Source: Lachnospiraceae bacterium (GTDB lineage: Bacteria; Bacillota; Clostridia; Lachnospirales; Lachnospiraceae). From it: a stretch of 57,799 nucleotides of DNA. This document shows positions 34,153 through 42,650 of the stretch, piece by piece. The notes under the pieces were generated by a model, which saw only the letters and a list, made by a program, of their open reading frames with translations, made no database searches and was not told the origin of the DNA. The DNA is taken from assembly GCA_017622575.1 (NCBI GenBank), contig JAGAQU010000093.1, positions 1 to 57,799 of the forward strand. Direction: 5' to 3'. Both the position numbers and the translations under genes were made by a program. Every line of letters starts with the position of its first letter. The stretch's first letter is position 1.

Positions 34153-34995
34153 ATGGGATCAGAACTTACCATGCTGTTTGAGGGTGGAAAACGAAAGGCT
34201 TTGACCTTCAGCTATGATGACGGAACGATTTATGACAAAAAACTGGTTTCGCTTTTAAAAAAGTATGACATGAAGGCAACCTTTAATTTAAATTCGGGAT
34301 TGCTGGGACAGAAAGAACACAGAATGATAAATGGGATTGATACCGATTTCTCGCAGCTGGAGCCTGGGGAAGTGAAGACAGTATATGCAGATCAGGAGGT
34401 GTCTTCCCATACAGTAAATCATTCATCTATCGTTGGCCTTTCTCAAAATATGGGTGCAGCCGAAGTGCTGAAGAACAAACAGAGACTGGAAGAGTTGACG
34501 GGCAGGCCGGTGAGAGGCTTTGCTTATCCTTATGGATCATATAATGAACTGGCAGAGGAAATTTTGAGTGCCTGCGGGATAGAATATGCGAGGACAGCAG
34601 ACAGCTCTAATGATTTTGACATTCCACAGGATTTTCTGGAATGGCATCCGACATGCCATCATGACGCCCCAGAATTATTAAAACTTGCAGAAAAATTTTG
34701 TAATGATGACTCTCTTCAGCCGCAGCTCTTTTGCATCTGGGGACGAAGCTATGAATTTGCGCAGAAGGATAACTGGCAGGTTCTGGAAGAGTTTATGAAA
34801 TATGTTTCCGATTACCGGGAAAAGATCTGGTTTGCCACCAGTATTGAAATTGTAGATTATGTGAAAGCCTTCAGAGAATTGAGATGTTCCTCTGACGGAA
34901 GAATCCTTCAAAATCCTACCGAAATGACGCTCTGGTTCGAAATGGACAGGGAGATACACTGTATTCATGGAAATGAAAAATTTGAGTCTTTATGA
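34153..34995 (+). CDS. polysaccharide deacetylase (NodB) family protein without signal peptide
   Basis: 280 residues. NodB homology: motif 1 TFSYDDGTIYDK with the Asp pair, motif 2 SHTVNHSSI, motif 3 RGFAYPYGSYN. Such enzymes remove N- or O-acetyl groups from sugars using a divalent metal. There is no signal peptide or membrane anchor, so it may act in the cytoplasm on a small acetylated glycan. It overlaps the VWA gene by 29 bp, so the pair is translationally linked. Confidence 0.85.
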   Translation: MGSELTMLFEGGKRKALTFSYDDGTIYDKKLVSLLKKYDMKATFNLNSGLLGQKEHRMINGIDTDFSQLEPGEVKTVYADQEVSSHTVNHSSIVGLSQNMGAAEVLKNKQRLEELTGRPVRGFAYPYGSYNELAEEILSACGIEYARTADSSNDFDIPQDFLEWHPTCHHDAPELLKLAEKFCNDDSLQPQLFCIWGRSYEFAQKDNWQVLEEFMKYVSDYREKIWFATSIEIVDYVKAFRELRCSSDGRILQNPTEMTLWFEMDREIHCIHGNEKFESL

Positions 34996-36268
34996 AAAAG
35001 CGCTGCCCCTTGCAACGAAGATCATTCAGTTCGCAAGGGACAGTATTCTTGTAAACATGCGTTTTCTTGATATCGCTATGTCGGCACTTTCACCGGAACC
35101 GGTGAAGGAGCTTGGCGGGGTAGCCTGTGACGGAAAGCATCTTTATTATGATCCGGTTTTTCTTCTGAAAAGATATCAGGAAGAACCGGCAGTTGCCGTG
35201 AGGCTTTATCTGCATGTACTCTTCCATATGATTTTTTACCACAGTTTCCGGTATGAAAAGGTGGACCGTGAAAAATGGGATGTTGCGGCGGATATTGCGG
35301 TGGAGAATACGATTCTGGAGCTTCAGATTCCGGGGAATCAACTGAAAAAGGATGAAGGTGCTGCAAGGAAGCTTAAGGTTTTGCGGGAGGATATCAGTTC
35401 TCTCACCGCAGAAAAAATATATCGATATCTGAAAAATAATTCTGTCAGCGACAATGAGATGGCGGAATATGCAAAATTTTTTGCCATGGATATGCACATC
35501 TACTGGGAGCCTCAGGAATCGGAGGAGATGGTGATCACCTTAGAGCAGTGGAAAAAGCTAAGCGAGAGAGTACAGGCTGATCTAAAATCCTTTTCCCAGG
35601 GCAAAAATAATTCTGAGAGCCTTGAAAAGAATCTGGAGCAGGCTCTGAAGGACAGATATGATTACGGTCAGCTCCTTCGCCGTTTTACGGTGATGAGCGA
35701 GGACATGCAGATCAATGACGATGAATTTGACTATATTTACTATACTTACGGACTGGATCATTACGGTAATATGCCGCTTGTGGAACCGCTGGAATATAAG
35801 GACAGCAAGAAGATTAGGGAATTTGTGATAGCCATCGATACCTCGGCTTCCTGCAGAGGGCCTGTTGTACAGGCATTTCTGAAAAAGACATATTCGATCC
35901 TGAAAGGGGAAGAAAACTTTTTTAAGAAAATGAATGTGCATATCATCCAGTGTGACAGCGAGGTTCAGAAGGACACCAGGATAACGTCCCAGGAGGATTT
36001 TGATTTCTTCCTGGCAAATGAAAAGCTGACAGGCTTCGGATCTACCGATTTCAGACCTGTCTTTTCCCATGTGGATGAGCTGCTTCGAAAGAGAGAGTTT
36101 GAGAATCTGAAGGGACTGATTTATTTCACTGACGGATACGGCATTTATCCTACAGCCATGCCGCCCTATGATGTGATGTTTGTCTTTCTTGACAACGGTG
36201 ATGAGGGTCCTGAGGTACCACCCTGGGCAATTAAAGTACTGCTTGATTATGATGAGCTGGAGGAATAA
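34967..36268 (+). CDS. VWA-like protein of the DUF2201 type
   Basis: 433 residues. The N-terminal half resembles the DUF2201 metallopeptidase-like domain, but the expected HExxH reads HVLFH, so peptidase activity is doubtful. The C-terminal half is a von Willebrand A-like domain with the metal site DTSAS (VIAIDTSASC) and FTDGYG. These proteins act with a MoxR-type AAA ATPase, and that gene follows 6 bp downstream. The pair is likely a chaperone-like or metal-insertion machine whose client is unknown. ATG 34967 has GGGAGA 11 nt upstream. Confidence 0.82.
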   Translation: MEMKNLSLYEKALPLATKIIQFARDSILVNMRFLDIAMSALSPEPVKELGGVACDGKHLYYDPVFLLKRYQEEPAVAVRLYLHVLFHMIFYHSFRYEKVDREKWDVAADIAVENTILELQIPGNQLKKDEGAARKLKVLREDISSLTAEKIYRYLKNNSVSDNEMAEYAKFFAMDMHIYWEPQESEEMVITLEQWKKLSERVQADLKSFSQGKNNSESLEKNLEQALKDRYDYGQLLRRFTVMSEDMQINDDEFDYIYYTYGLDHYGNMPLVEPLEYKDSKKIREFVIAIDTSASCRGPVVQAFLKKTYSILKGEENFFKKMNVHIIQCDSEVQKDTRITSQEDFDFFLANEKLTGFGSTDFRPVFSHVDELLRKREFENLKGLIYFTDGYGIYPTAMPPYDVMFVFLDNGDEGPEVPPWAIKVLLDYDELEE

Positions 36269-36274
36269 TGCAGA

Positions 36275-37801
36275 ATGAATATTAAACAGGCAAAGGACTA
36301 TATCGAAAATACAGTCAGGCTATACCTGAAAAAGGATGAGTTCGGCGAATACCGCATTCCTGTTGTGAGGCAAAGACCTATCTTTCTTTTGGGCGCACCC
36401 GGAATCGGAAAGACGGCGGTGATGGAGCAGATCGCCCAGGATCTTTCCGTCGCACTGGTGTCTTATTCCATGACACATCACACCAGACAGTCGGCGCTGG
36501 GACTTCCCTTTATTTCCCATCGGGAATATGAAGGAATGCAATACGATGTATCAGAATACACCATGAGCGAGATTATCGCTTCCATCTATGATGTGATGAA
36601 AGAGAGCGGTGTCAGGGAAGGAATCCTGTTTCTGGATGAGATCAACTGTGTCTCGGAAACGCTGGCTCCCTCCATGCTGCAGTTTTTACAGTACAAGGTA
36701 TTCGGGCGACACAAGGTTCCGGACGGATGGGTCATCGTAACGGCCGGAAATCCGCCGGAGTACAACAAATCGGTCCGGGAATTTGATGTGGTTACCATGG
36801 ACCGTCTCAAAGTTCTTTCGGTGGAAGCGGATTACAGAGTGTGGAAGGAATACGCACAGGAGCGCGGACTTCATACGGCAATCCTGAATTTTCTGGAACT
36901 GAAAAAGGAGTATTTCTATAAGATAGAGACCACCGTAAACGGCAGAAGCTATGTGACGGCAAGAGGCTGGGAAGATCTCTCCGAAATCCTGACTCTCTAT
37001 GAGGAGGAGGGAATGAAGGTGGACGAGACACTGGTGGAGCAGTATCTTCGCAATGATAAGATCGTCAGGGAATTCACGGCATATTATGATCTGTTTAATA
37101 AGTATAAGAAAGAATACCAGACAGAAGAAATCTTAAATGGAACAAGATCCGAGCAGACGGTAGAGCGTGCGAGGATCGCAGCCTTTGATGAAAGACTCTC
37201 TCTTCTTGGCATGCTGGTTGACAAGATGATGAGCGAGATCAGGGAAAATATGGAAACCTCCGATTATCTGTCGGATCTGTTTACCGGACTTAAGGCGATT
37301 AAAAGCGCAGCGGAAAAACAGACGGAGGGAGAAAAATCCGTCACAGTGGAGGAGATGCTGGAAAAGCAGGCAGACGCGCGGAAAAAACAGATGGAAGCAA
37401 GCCTTAAGGCAGGCAATCTCTCCGAGACGGAAAAAAGAAAGAACAACCGTATTGTCCGTTTCCTGGAGGAAGCAAAAAAAGAACTGTATCTGGATGGTCA
37501 AAAGGATGCCTTGGATGCCTTCGCAAAGGTAAAGGCGAAGTTTGAAAAAGAGCTTTCGGAAATGAAGACGGAGACCATGAAGATCAAGGCAAGACTTGAA
37601 AATCTTTTCTCCTTTGTGGAGGAGGCTTTTGCAGAGGGAAATGAAATGCTGATTCTTGTGACGGAGCTTACGGTCAATCATAACAGCGCAAGATTTATCA
37701 GCAGATTTGGCTGTGATGCTTATCAGAAACACAATGAAAATCTGATGCTGACTGAGAGACAGACTCTTCTTAAGGAAGAGATCGCAGCTCTCGATTTATA
37801 A
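36275..37801 (+). CDS. MoxR-type AAA ATPase
   Basis: 508 residues. AAA core with Walker A GAPGIGKTAV (about residues 40-49), Walker B ILFLDEIN and a sensor-1 region VTAGNPPEYN. The C-terminal 200 residues are a long charged coiled coil, making the protein larger than simple MoxR proteins (about 320 residues). It partners the VWA protein encoded immediately upstream. ATP-driven remodelling of a protein client is the expected role. Confidence 0.85.
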   Translation: MNIKQAKDYIENTVRLYLKKDEFGEYRIPVVRQRPIFLLGAPGIGKTAVMEQIAQDLSVALVSYSMTHHTRQSALGLPFISHREYEGMQYDVSEYTMSEIIASIYDVMKESGVREGILFLDEINCVSETLAPSMLQFLQYKVFGRHKVPDGWVIVTAGNPPEYNKSVREFDVVTMDRLKVLSVEADYRVWKEYAQERGLHTAILNFLELKKEYFYKIETTVNGRSYVTARGWEDLSEILTLYEEEGMKVDETLVEQYLRNDKIVREFTAYYDLFNKYKKEYQTEEILNGTRSEQTVERARIAAFDERLSLLGMLVDKMMSEIRENMETSDYLSDLFTGLKAIKSAAEKQTEGEKSVTVEEMLEKQADARKKQMEASLKAGNLSETEKRKNNRIVRFLEEAKKELYLDGQKDALDAFAKVKAKFEKELSEMKTETMKIKARLENLFSFVEEAFAEGNEMLILVTELTVNHNSARFISRFGCDAYQKHNENLMLTERQTLLKEEIAALDL

Positions 37802-37838
37802 GACATGAGGGGAAATCATATTTTTGGAGGAATGAATT

Positions 37839-38591
37839 TTGAAGATTGATTTATTTTCTATCGGACCCTTAACGGTTCACGGTTATGGACTGATGATCGG
37901 TATCGGTGTACTGTGCTGTATCTTTATGGGAATGAAACGGGCAAAGAAGAACGGACTTTCCGAGGATGCGGTGATCGACATTGCAATCTGGGGATTACTT
38001 GCCGGTTTCCTGGGGGCAAAGCTTCTCTACGTGATCGTGGAATGGAAGCGTTTTCTTGCGGATCCGTTAAGCGTTCTGGGTTCGGAAGGCTTTGTGGTTT
38101 ACGGCGGGATTATTGCAGGTGTACTTGCGGCAATCATTTACTGCAAGCGTAAAAAGCTGGTCTTTTTGGAATATTTTGATCTCTGTTCGGCCTCGATTGC
38201 GCTGGCCCAGGGATTCGGAAGAATCGGATGCTTCCTGGCAGGGTGCTGTTACGGAAGAGAAACTACCTCTTCTCTCGGCGTTGTTTTCCCGGAGGGCAGT
38301 CTTGCTCCGGCAGGTGTGAAAGTACTTCCCACCCAGCTGTTTTCTTCGGCAGGAGATTTTGGCATTATGTTTGTCCTTTTGTGGCATTATCATCACAGGA
38401 AGAAAGTGGGAGATACAGGATTTCTGTATATGCTTCTTTACGGGATCGGGCGCTTTGGCATCGAATTTTTGAGAAATGATAACAGAGGAGAGGTTGGCAT
38501 CTTCTCCACTTCACAGTTTATCTCCCTGTTTATTATCGCCGCTGCAATTCTGCTGTTTTTCTGGAGAAATCGAAATGAAGTGCACAAGTGA
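37839..38591 (+). CDS. lgt: prolipoprotein diacylglyceryl transferase
   Basis: 250 residues, starting with TTG at 37839 after GGAGGAATGAA. Membrane enzyme that attaches diacylglycerol to the lipobox cysteine of lipoproteins such as the sugar-binding protein encoded at 42651. Features: GPLTVHGYGLMIG at the N-terminus (His-Gly-Tyr), VVYGGIIAGVLAA, the signature GRIGCFLAGCCYG, and RFGIEFLRNDNRG near the C-terminus. It overlaps the next gene by 17 bp. Confidence 0.92.
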   Translation: MKIDLFSIGPLTVHGYGLMIGIGVLCCIFMGMKRAKKNGLSEDAVIDIAIWGLLAGFLGAKLLYVIVEWKRFLADPLSVLGSEGFVVYGGIIAGVLAAIIYCKRKKLVFLEYFDLCSASIALAQGFGRIGCFLAGCCYGRETTSSLGVVFPEGSLAPAGVKVLPTQLFSSAGDFGIMFVLLWHYHHRKKVGDTGFLYMLLYGIGRFGIEFLRNDNRGEVGIFSTSQFISLFIIAAAILLFFWRNRNEVHK

Positions 38592-39468
38592 GCTTACGGT
38601 AAAGGGCGGAAGCCTTTCCTACCTGATCAAGGACGGAGAAGTGCAGGTAGATAACTGCCGCGCAGCGGAGACTGTTTTTGTGATTCCGGACAGGATAGAA
38701 GACCTTCCGGTAACTGTGATTTGCAAAAAAGCTTTTTTAGGAAATAAGCGTCTTTTGGAACTGGTCCTTCCGGATCCTTTGCGGGAAGTGGGGGACTGGG
38801 CTTTTGCCCATTGTGACGGCCTTAAAAAAGTGTATCTGAAAAAGAATCCCATCATTTTTGGCAAGGGTGCTTTTAAGGATTGCAGAAAGCTGTCACGGAT
38901 TTACCTGAAAGAAGAACAGGACGAAAAGACAGCGGGCTTACTTGCCATGACGCCGGTGATGCTGGATGCGGAATATCTCCTTTCTCCCATGGAAGCGGGA
39001 GAGGATATCTGGCTTTCCAAGCTGGATGCAAGACTGCTTACTTTGCTTGAAAAGCCTGATGAGGAAGGGTACTTAAAACAGGTGTTATGTGGGGAAGAAG
39101 ATCTCATGGCAAGCCTTGAGTATTATCTCATTGGCAGGAGAAGGGAGAAGGCACAGCTGTGTTTTTCACGTCTTTTAAACGATTTTGGACTAAAGCAGGA
39201 ACTGCGGCAGTATCTTTTTACTTATCTGAAGCAAAATACGAAGGGCTGTGAATACGAAGCAGCCTGGGAAACTGTTTTGGAAGAACATGGACAGGAAAAG
39301 GAATACTATCGGATCTTTGCGGATGCCGGCTGTATCAGTGAGGAAAATTTTGACAGTCTCCTTCTGGATATGGGAGAGAATAACCCGGAGATGAAAGCAT
39401 GGCTTCTTAGGTACAGGGAGGAAGAGATGCGGGGAGAGGACTTTTTTGCAGGACTTTCTCTGGATTAA
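38575..39468 (+). CDS. leucine-rich-repeat (BspA-like) protein
   Basis: Start at ATG 38575 after TGGAGA, 17 bp inside lgt. The 297-residue product has an N-terminal part with BspA-type repeats (VIPDRIEDLPVTVICKKAF, then LVLPDPLREVGDWAF) over about 120 residues, followed by a helical region. No signal peptide is visible, so it is probably intracellular, unlike most BspA proteins. Its place next to the VWA/MoxR pair suggests a shared function, but none is known. Confidence 0.7.
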   Translation: MKCTSELTVKGGSLSYLIKDGEVQVDNCRAAETVFVIPDRIEDLPVTVICKKAFLGNKRLLELVLPDPLREVGDWAFAHCDGLKKVYLKKNPIIFGKGAFKDCRKLSRIYLKEEQDEKTAGLLAMTPVMLDAEYLLSPMEAGEDIWLSKLDARLLTLLEKPDEEGYLKQVLCGEEDLMASLEYYLIGRRREKAQLCFSRLLNDFGLKQELRQYLFTYLKQNTKGCEYEAAWETVLEEHGQEKEYYRIFADAGCISEENFDSLLLDMGENNPEMKAWLLRYREEEMRGEDFFAGLSLD

Positions 39469-39519
39469 AGCCATGATGGATGATAAGCAGCAAAAATATA
39501 AAAATGCGAGGGAACAGAA

Positions 39520-42315
39520 ATGGAAAAAATGATTCTTGATTTCGATGGTTACATAAGGACTGCCAGGCAGGCGGTGGCAGAAGGGCAGGTGCTTCTTCTC
39601 AATGAAAATCAGGCGCTTCCTTTGAAAAAAAATACGCAGGTGGCATTGTTTGGAAGAATCCAGCTGCACTATTACAAAAGCGGAACCGGTTCGGGTGGTA
39701 TGGTCAATGTAAATAAAGTGACGGGAATTCTGGAAGCTCTGGAGGAATCGGAGTTTGTTACAGTCAATGAGACTCTCCTTGCTACATACAGAGAATGGGA
39801 AAAGGATCACCCTTTTGATGAGGGTGTGGGCTGGGGAAATGAACCCTGGTCCCAGGAAGAGATGGAAATTCCGGAGCAGCTTGCGGAGCAGATCGCGAAG
39901 GAGACGGATACCGCCATTGTCATCATAGGAAGAACGGCAGGGGAAGATAAAGACAACAGGAACTGTCCGGGTGCCTATCTTCTCTCAGAAAAAGAAGAGC
40001 AGATGCTTCAGACCGTACGCCGTCATTTCGGCAGAATGATCGTAGTGCTCAATGTGGGCAATATTATCGATATGGGTTTTATCGACAGATATCATCCGGA
40101 CGCTGTTTTATACGCATGGCAGGGCGGTATGGTCGGCGGTCTCGGAACTGTGGATGTGCTGACGGGAAAAGTGAACCCCGGCGGAAAGCTGACAGATACC
40201 ATCGCTTACGCTGTCTCCGATTACCCTTCCGATGAAAATTTCGGCGACGGTGAGCAGGATCTGTATGAAGAGGACATCTATGTTGGCTATCGCTATTTTG
40301 AGACAGCAGCGAAGGAAAAGGTCCGTTTTCCTTTCGGCTTTGGACTCTCCTATACGGAATTTTTGAGAAAAATCACAGGCTTTGAGGTGAAAAAGGACGG
40401 GATCGAAGTCAGCGTTTCTGTCACCAATACCGGAAAATTCCAAGGCAAAGAAGTGGTGCAGGTTTATGTGAAGGCACCCCAGGGAGCTCTCGGAAAGCCG
40501 GTAATGAGTCTTGCAGGCTTTGCAAAGACAGAGGCGCTTAAGCCGGGAGAGAGCAAAGAGCTTGTGATCAATGTTCCCTTCGATGTAATGGCATCCTATG
40601 ATGAAACCGGGGTAAGCGGATTTATTTCCAGTTACGTGCTGGAAAAGGGAGTTTACCGCATTTATGTGGGAGACAGTGTCCGTGATGTGGAGGAAGCAGG
40701 AAGCTTTACGATAAAAGAGACAAGACAGTTAGAAGCTTTGTCACAGGCACTTGCGCCGGTAACACCTTTTCAGAGGATGAAACCTGTGGAGAACAGTGAC
40801 GGCAGTTTTTCCTTTGAAAAGGAGGAGGTGCCCTTACGGAAGATTTCTCCCGCCGAAAAGAGAGAGAAGAATCTTCCGGAAGAGATTCCTTATACAGGTG
40901 ATAAAGGATATAAACTGGCAGATTTAAGGAACGGAAAAGTATCCATGGACGACTTCGTTGCACAGCTTGACGATGAGGATCTGTCCTGTATCATCAGAGG
41001 GGAAGGAATGGGCAGTCCCAAGGTGACACCGGGAACGGCGGCGGCCTTCGGCGGTGTTTCCGAGCCGCTGAAAAACTTTGGAATTCCCTGCGGATGCTGC
41101 TCGGATGGTCCTTCCGGTATGCGTCTTGACAGCGGAATGAAGGCTTTCAGCCTTCCCAGCGGAACCTTGCTTGCATGTTCTTTCAATGAACAATTGATGG
41201 AGGAGCTTTACAGCTATACCGGAATGGAAATGGTAAAAAATCAGGTGGACGCTCTGCTTGGTCCCGGTATGAATATTCACAGACATCCCTTAAACGGCAG
41301 GAATTTCGAGTATTTCTCTGAAGATCCGCTGGTAACCGGAAAGATGGCAGCTGCTATGATCAGGGGGCTTCAGAGAGCGGGCGTGACAGGAACGGCAAAG
41401 CATTTCTGCGGCAATAACCGGGAAACAAAACGTCATTATCTTGACAGTGTGGTATCAGAGCGCGCACTTCGTGAGATTTATCTGAAGGGCTTTGAGATTG
41501 CAGTGAAGGAAGGAAACGCCGACTCCATCATGACCACATATGGTGCGGTGAACGGACTCTGGACTGCCGGAAGCTATGATCTTAACACCACCATCCTGAG
41601 AAACGAATGGGGCTTTACGGGAATTGTGATGACTGACTGGTGGGCCAAGATCAACGAGGAAGGAAAAGAAGCGGTTACCAACAATTTTGCAGCCATGGCA
41701 AGATCCCAGAATGACCTTTACATGGTGTGTCCTGACGGGGCAGTGAACGGAACAGATGACAATACCCTGTCCGCCCTTAAAGAGGGCACGCTGACAAGAG
41801 GGGAGCTGCAGCGCAATGCCGCGAATATCTGCCGGTTCCTTTTACATACCCATGCCCTTGACCGGATGGAAGGCAGTAAAGCGGAAGTGGAAGTGGTCGG
41901 AGAAGAATCATCGGAGGCAGGCTTTGGCGGTGAAATGGTTTATTACAAGGTGGAAAATGAGATTACTATTGATATGAGCAATATCAGTACGGGAAAGGGT
42001 GCAGACTTTGTGTTTACCCTTGACCTCGAACATATCGGGGGCTACAGAATTGAGATGACAGGAAAGTCCGAACTTTCGGAGCTGGCACAGATTCCGGTCA
42101 CCGTATTTTATCAGAGCGTTCCCATGGCAGTCTTTACCTTTAACGGCACAGGCGGACAGTGGCGGAGCATGGAGAAAAAGATTGTGCTTCACAATAAATA
42201 TGCGGCGCTGCGTGTCTATTTTGCCCAGAACGGACTTGACGTGAAGGAGATCAAATTTATTTTTGACAAGCCGGTGGAAGAGATTCCTGATTTTGAAGCT
42301 TACGTGAGAGCGTAG
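39520..42315 (+). CDS. domain-swapped GH3 beta-glucosidase-like enzyme
   Basis: 931 residues with GH3 domains in reverse order: the C-terminal GH3 domain comes first (VLLLNENQALPLKKN, IIGRTAGEDKDNR, PFGFGLSYTEF), then a fibronectin III-like domain (about 290-400), then the N-terminal catalytic barrel with NIHRHPLNGRNFEYFSEDP, GTAKHFCGNNRE and the nucleophile Asp706 in VMTDWWAK. About 130 residues of beta-rich sequence with carbohydrate-module character end the protein. Similar swapped GH3 enzymes are known in rumen Clostridia. No signal peptide, so it acts on imported oligosaccharides. It precedes the sugar ABC transporter but has its own terminator. Confidence 0.9.
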   Translation: MEKMILDFDGYIRTARQAVAEGQVLLLNENQALPLKKNTQVALFGRIQLHYYKSGTGSGGMVNVNKVTGILEALEESEFVTVNETLLATYREWEKDHPFDEGVGWGNEPWSQEEMEIPEQLAEQIAKETDTAIVIIGRTAGEDKDNRNCPGAYLLSEKEEQMLQTVRRHFGRMIVVLNVGNIIDMGFIDRYHPDAVLYAWQGGMVGGLGTVDVLTGKVNPGGKLTDTIAYAVSDYPSDENFGDGEQDLYEEDIYVGYRYFETAAKEKVRFPFGFGLSYTEFLRKITGFEVKKDGIEVSVSVTNTGKFQGKEVVQVYVKAPQGALGKPVMSLAGFAKTEALKPGESKELVINVPFDVMASYDETGVSGFISSYVLEKGVYRIYVGDSVRDVEEAGSFTIKETRQLEALSQALAPVTPFQRMKPVENSDGSFSFEKEEVPLRKISPAEKREKNLPEEIPYTGDKGYKLADLRNGKVSMDDFVAQLDDEDLSCIIRGEGMGSPKVTPGTAAAFGGVSEPLKNFGIPCGCCSDGPSGMRLDSGMKAFSLPSGTLLACSFNEQLMEELYSYTGMEMVKNQVDALLGPGMNIHRHPLNGRNFEYFSEDPLVTGKMAAAMIRGLQRAGVTGTAKHFCGNNRETKRHYLDSVVSERALREIYLKGFEIAVKEGNADSIMTTYGAVNGLWTAGSYDLNTTILRNEWGFTGIVMTDWWAKINEEGKEAVTNNFAAMARSQNDLYMVCPDGAVNGTDDNTLSALKEGTLTRGELQRNAANICRFLLHTHALDRMEGSKAEVEVVGEESSEAGFGGEMVYYKVENEITIDMSNISTGKGADFVFTLDLEHIGGYRIEMTGKSELSELAQIPVTVFYQSVPMAVFTFNGTGGQWRSMEKKIVLHNKYAALRVYFAQNGLDVKEIKFIFDKPVEEIPDFEAYVRA

Positions 42316-42409
42316 CATTATTTTAAGAGGATAGATAAGGAATGAAATATTAGGTAGAAGAGAATCGGATGGTTTTCCCAACTCTGTCACACGCATAAAG
42401 AGTATAATT

Positions 42410-42442
42410 AAGAACCTTGCAAAGATGTAAGGTTCTTTTTTT
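42410..42442 (+). terminator. terminator of the GH3 gene
   Basis: Stem AAGAACCTT / AAGGTTCTT with seven Ts, about 95 bp after the GH3 stop. It opens the 335-bp gap before the transporter operon; the rest of the gap holds the promoter and operator array described next. Confidence 0.85.
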
Positions 42443-42527
42443 GAATAGGGTTTGTGGAAAATATACAAAAACTGGAAATGAAAATCTGTAGTTTCTAACA
42501 AAGATGATGAGAAGCACATAAAATGTG

Positions 42528-42556
42528 TTGCAAAAAAATGAGTATGGTGCTATTCT
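42528..42556 (+). promoter_or_regulatory. promoter of the sugar-transport operon
   Basis: TTGCAA (42528-42533), 17-bp spacer, TATTCT (42551-42556). Transcription should start near 42563, just before the operator array. Confidence 0.65.
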
Positions 42557-42570
42557 CAGAATGTGATCGA

Positions 42571-42618
42571 AAACGTTACCGATAACGATACCGACAACGT
42601 TGCCGGAAGCGTTTCCAA
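42571..42618. promoter_or_regulatory. four tandem 12-bp CG-centred operator repeats
   Basis: Four consecutive 12-mers: AAACGTTACCGA, TAACGATACCGA, CAACGTTGCCGG, AAGCGTTTCCAA. CG falls at the same place in every unit (42574, 42586, 42598, 42610) and CC is invariant. LacI-family regulators bind partly palindromic sites centred on CG, and a LacI gene closes this operon, so this is most likely its operator, lying just downstream of the start point. Confidence 0.7.
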
Positions 42619-42650
42619 AACAGAGACAAAACTAAAAGGAGAGGTAAATT

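Noticed and set aside
42403..42442. Another promoter plus terminator leader after the GH3 gene
   Set aside because: A TATAAT precedes the hairpin, but no -35 is present and the hairpin is well placed as the GH3 terminator.
42571..42618. CRISPR or satellite reading of the 12-bp repeats
   Set aside because: No spacers, degenerate short units, and a position right after a promoter in front of a LacI-controlled operon.
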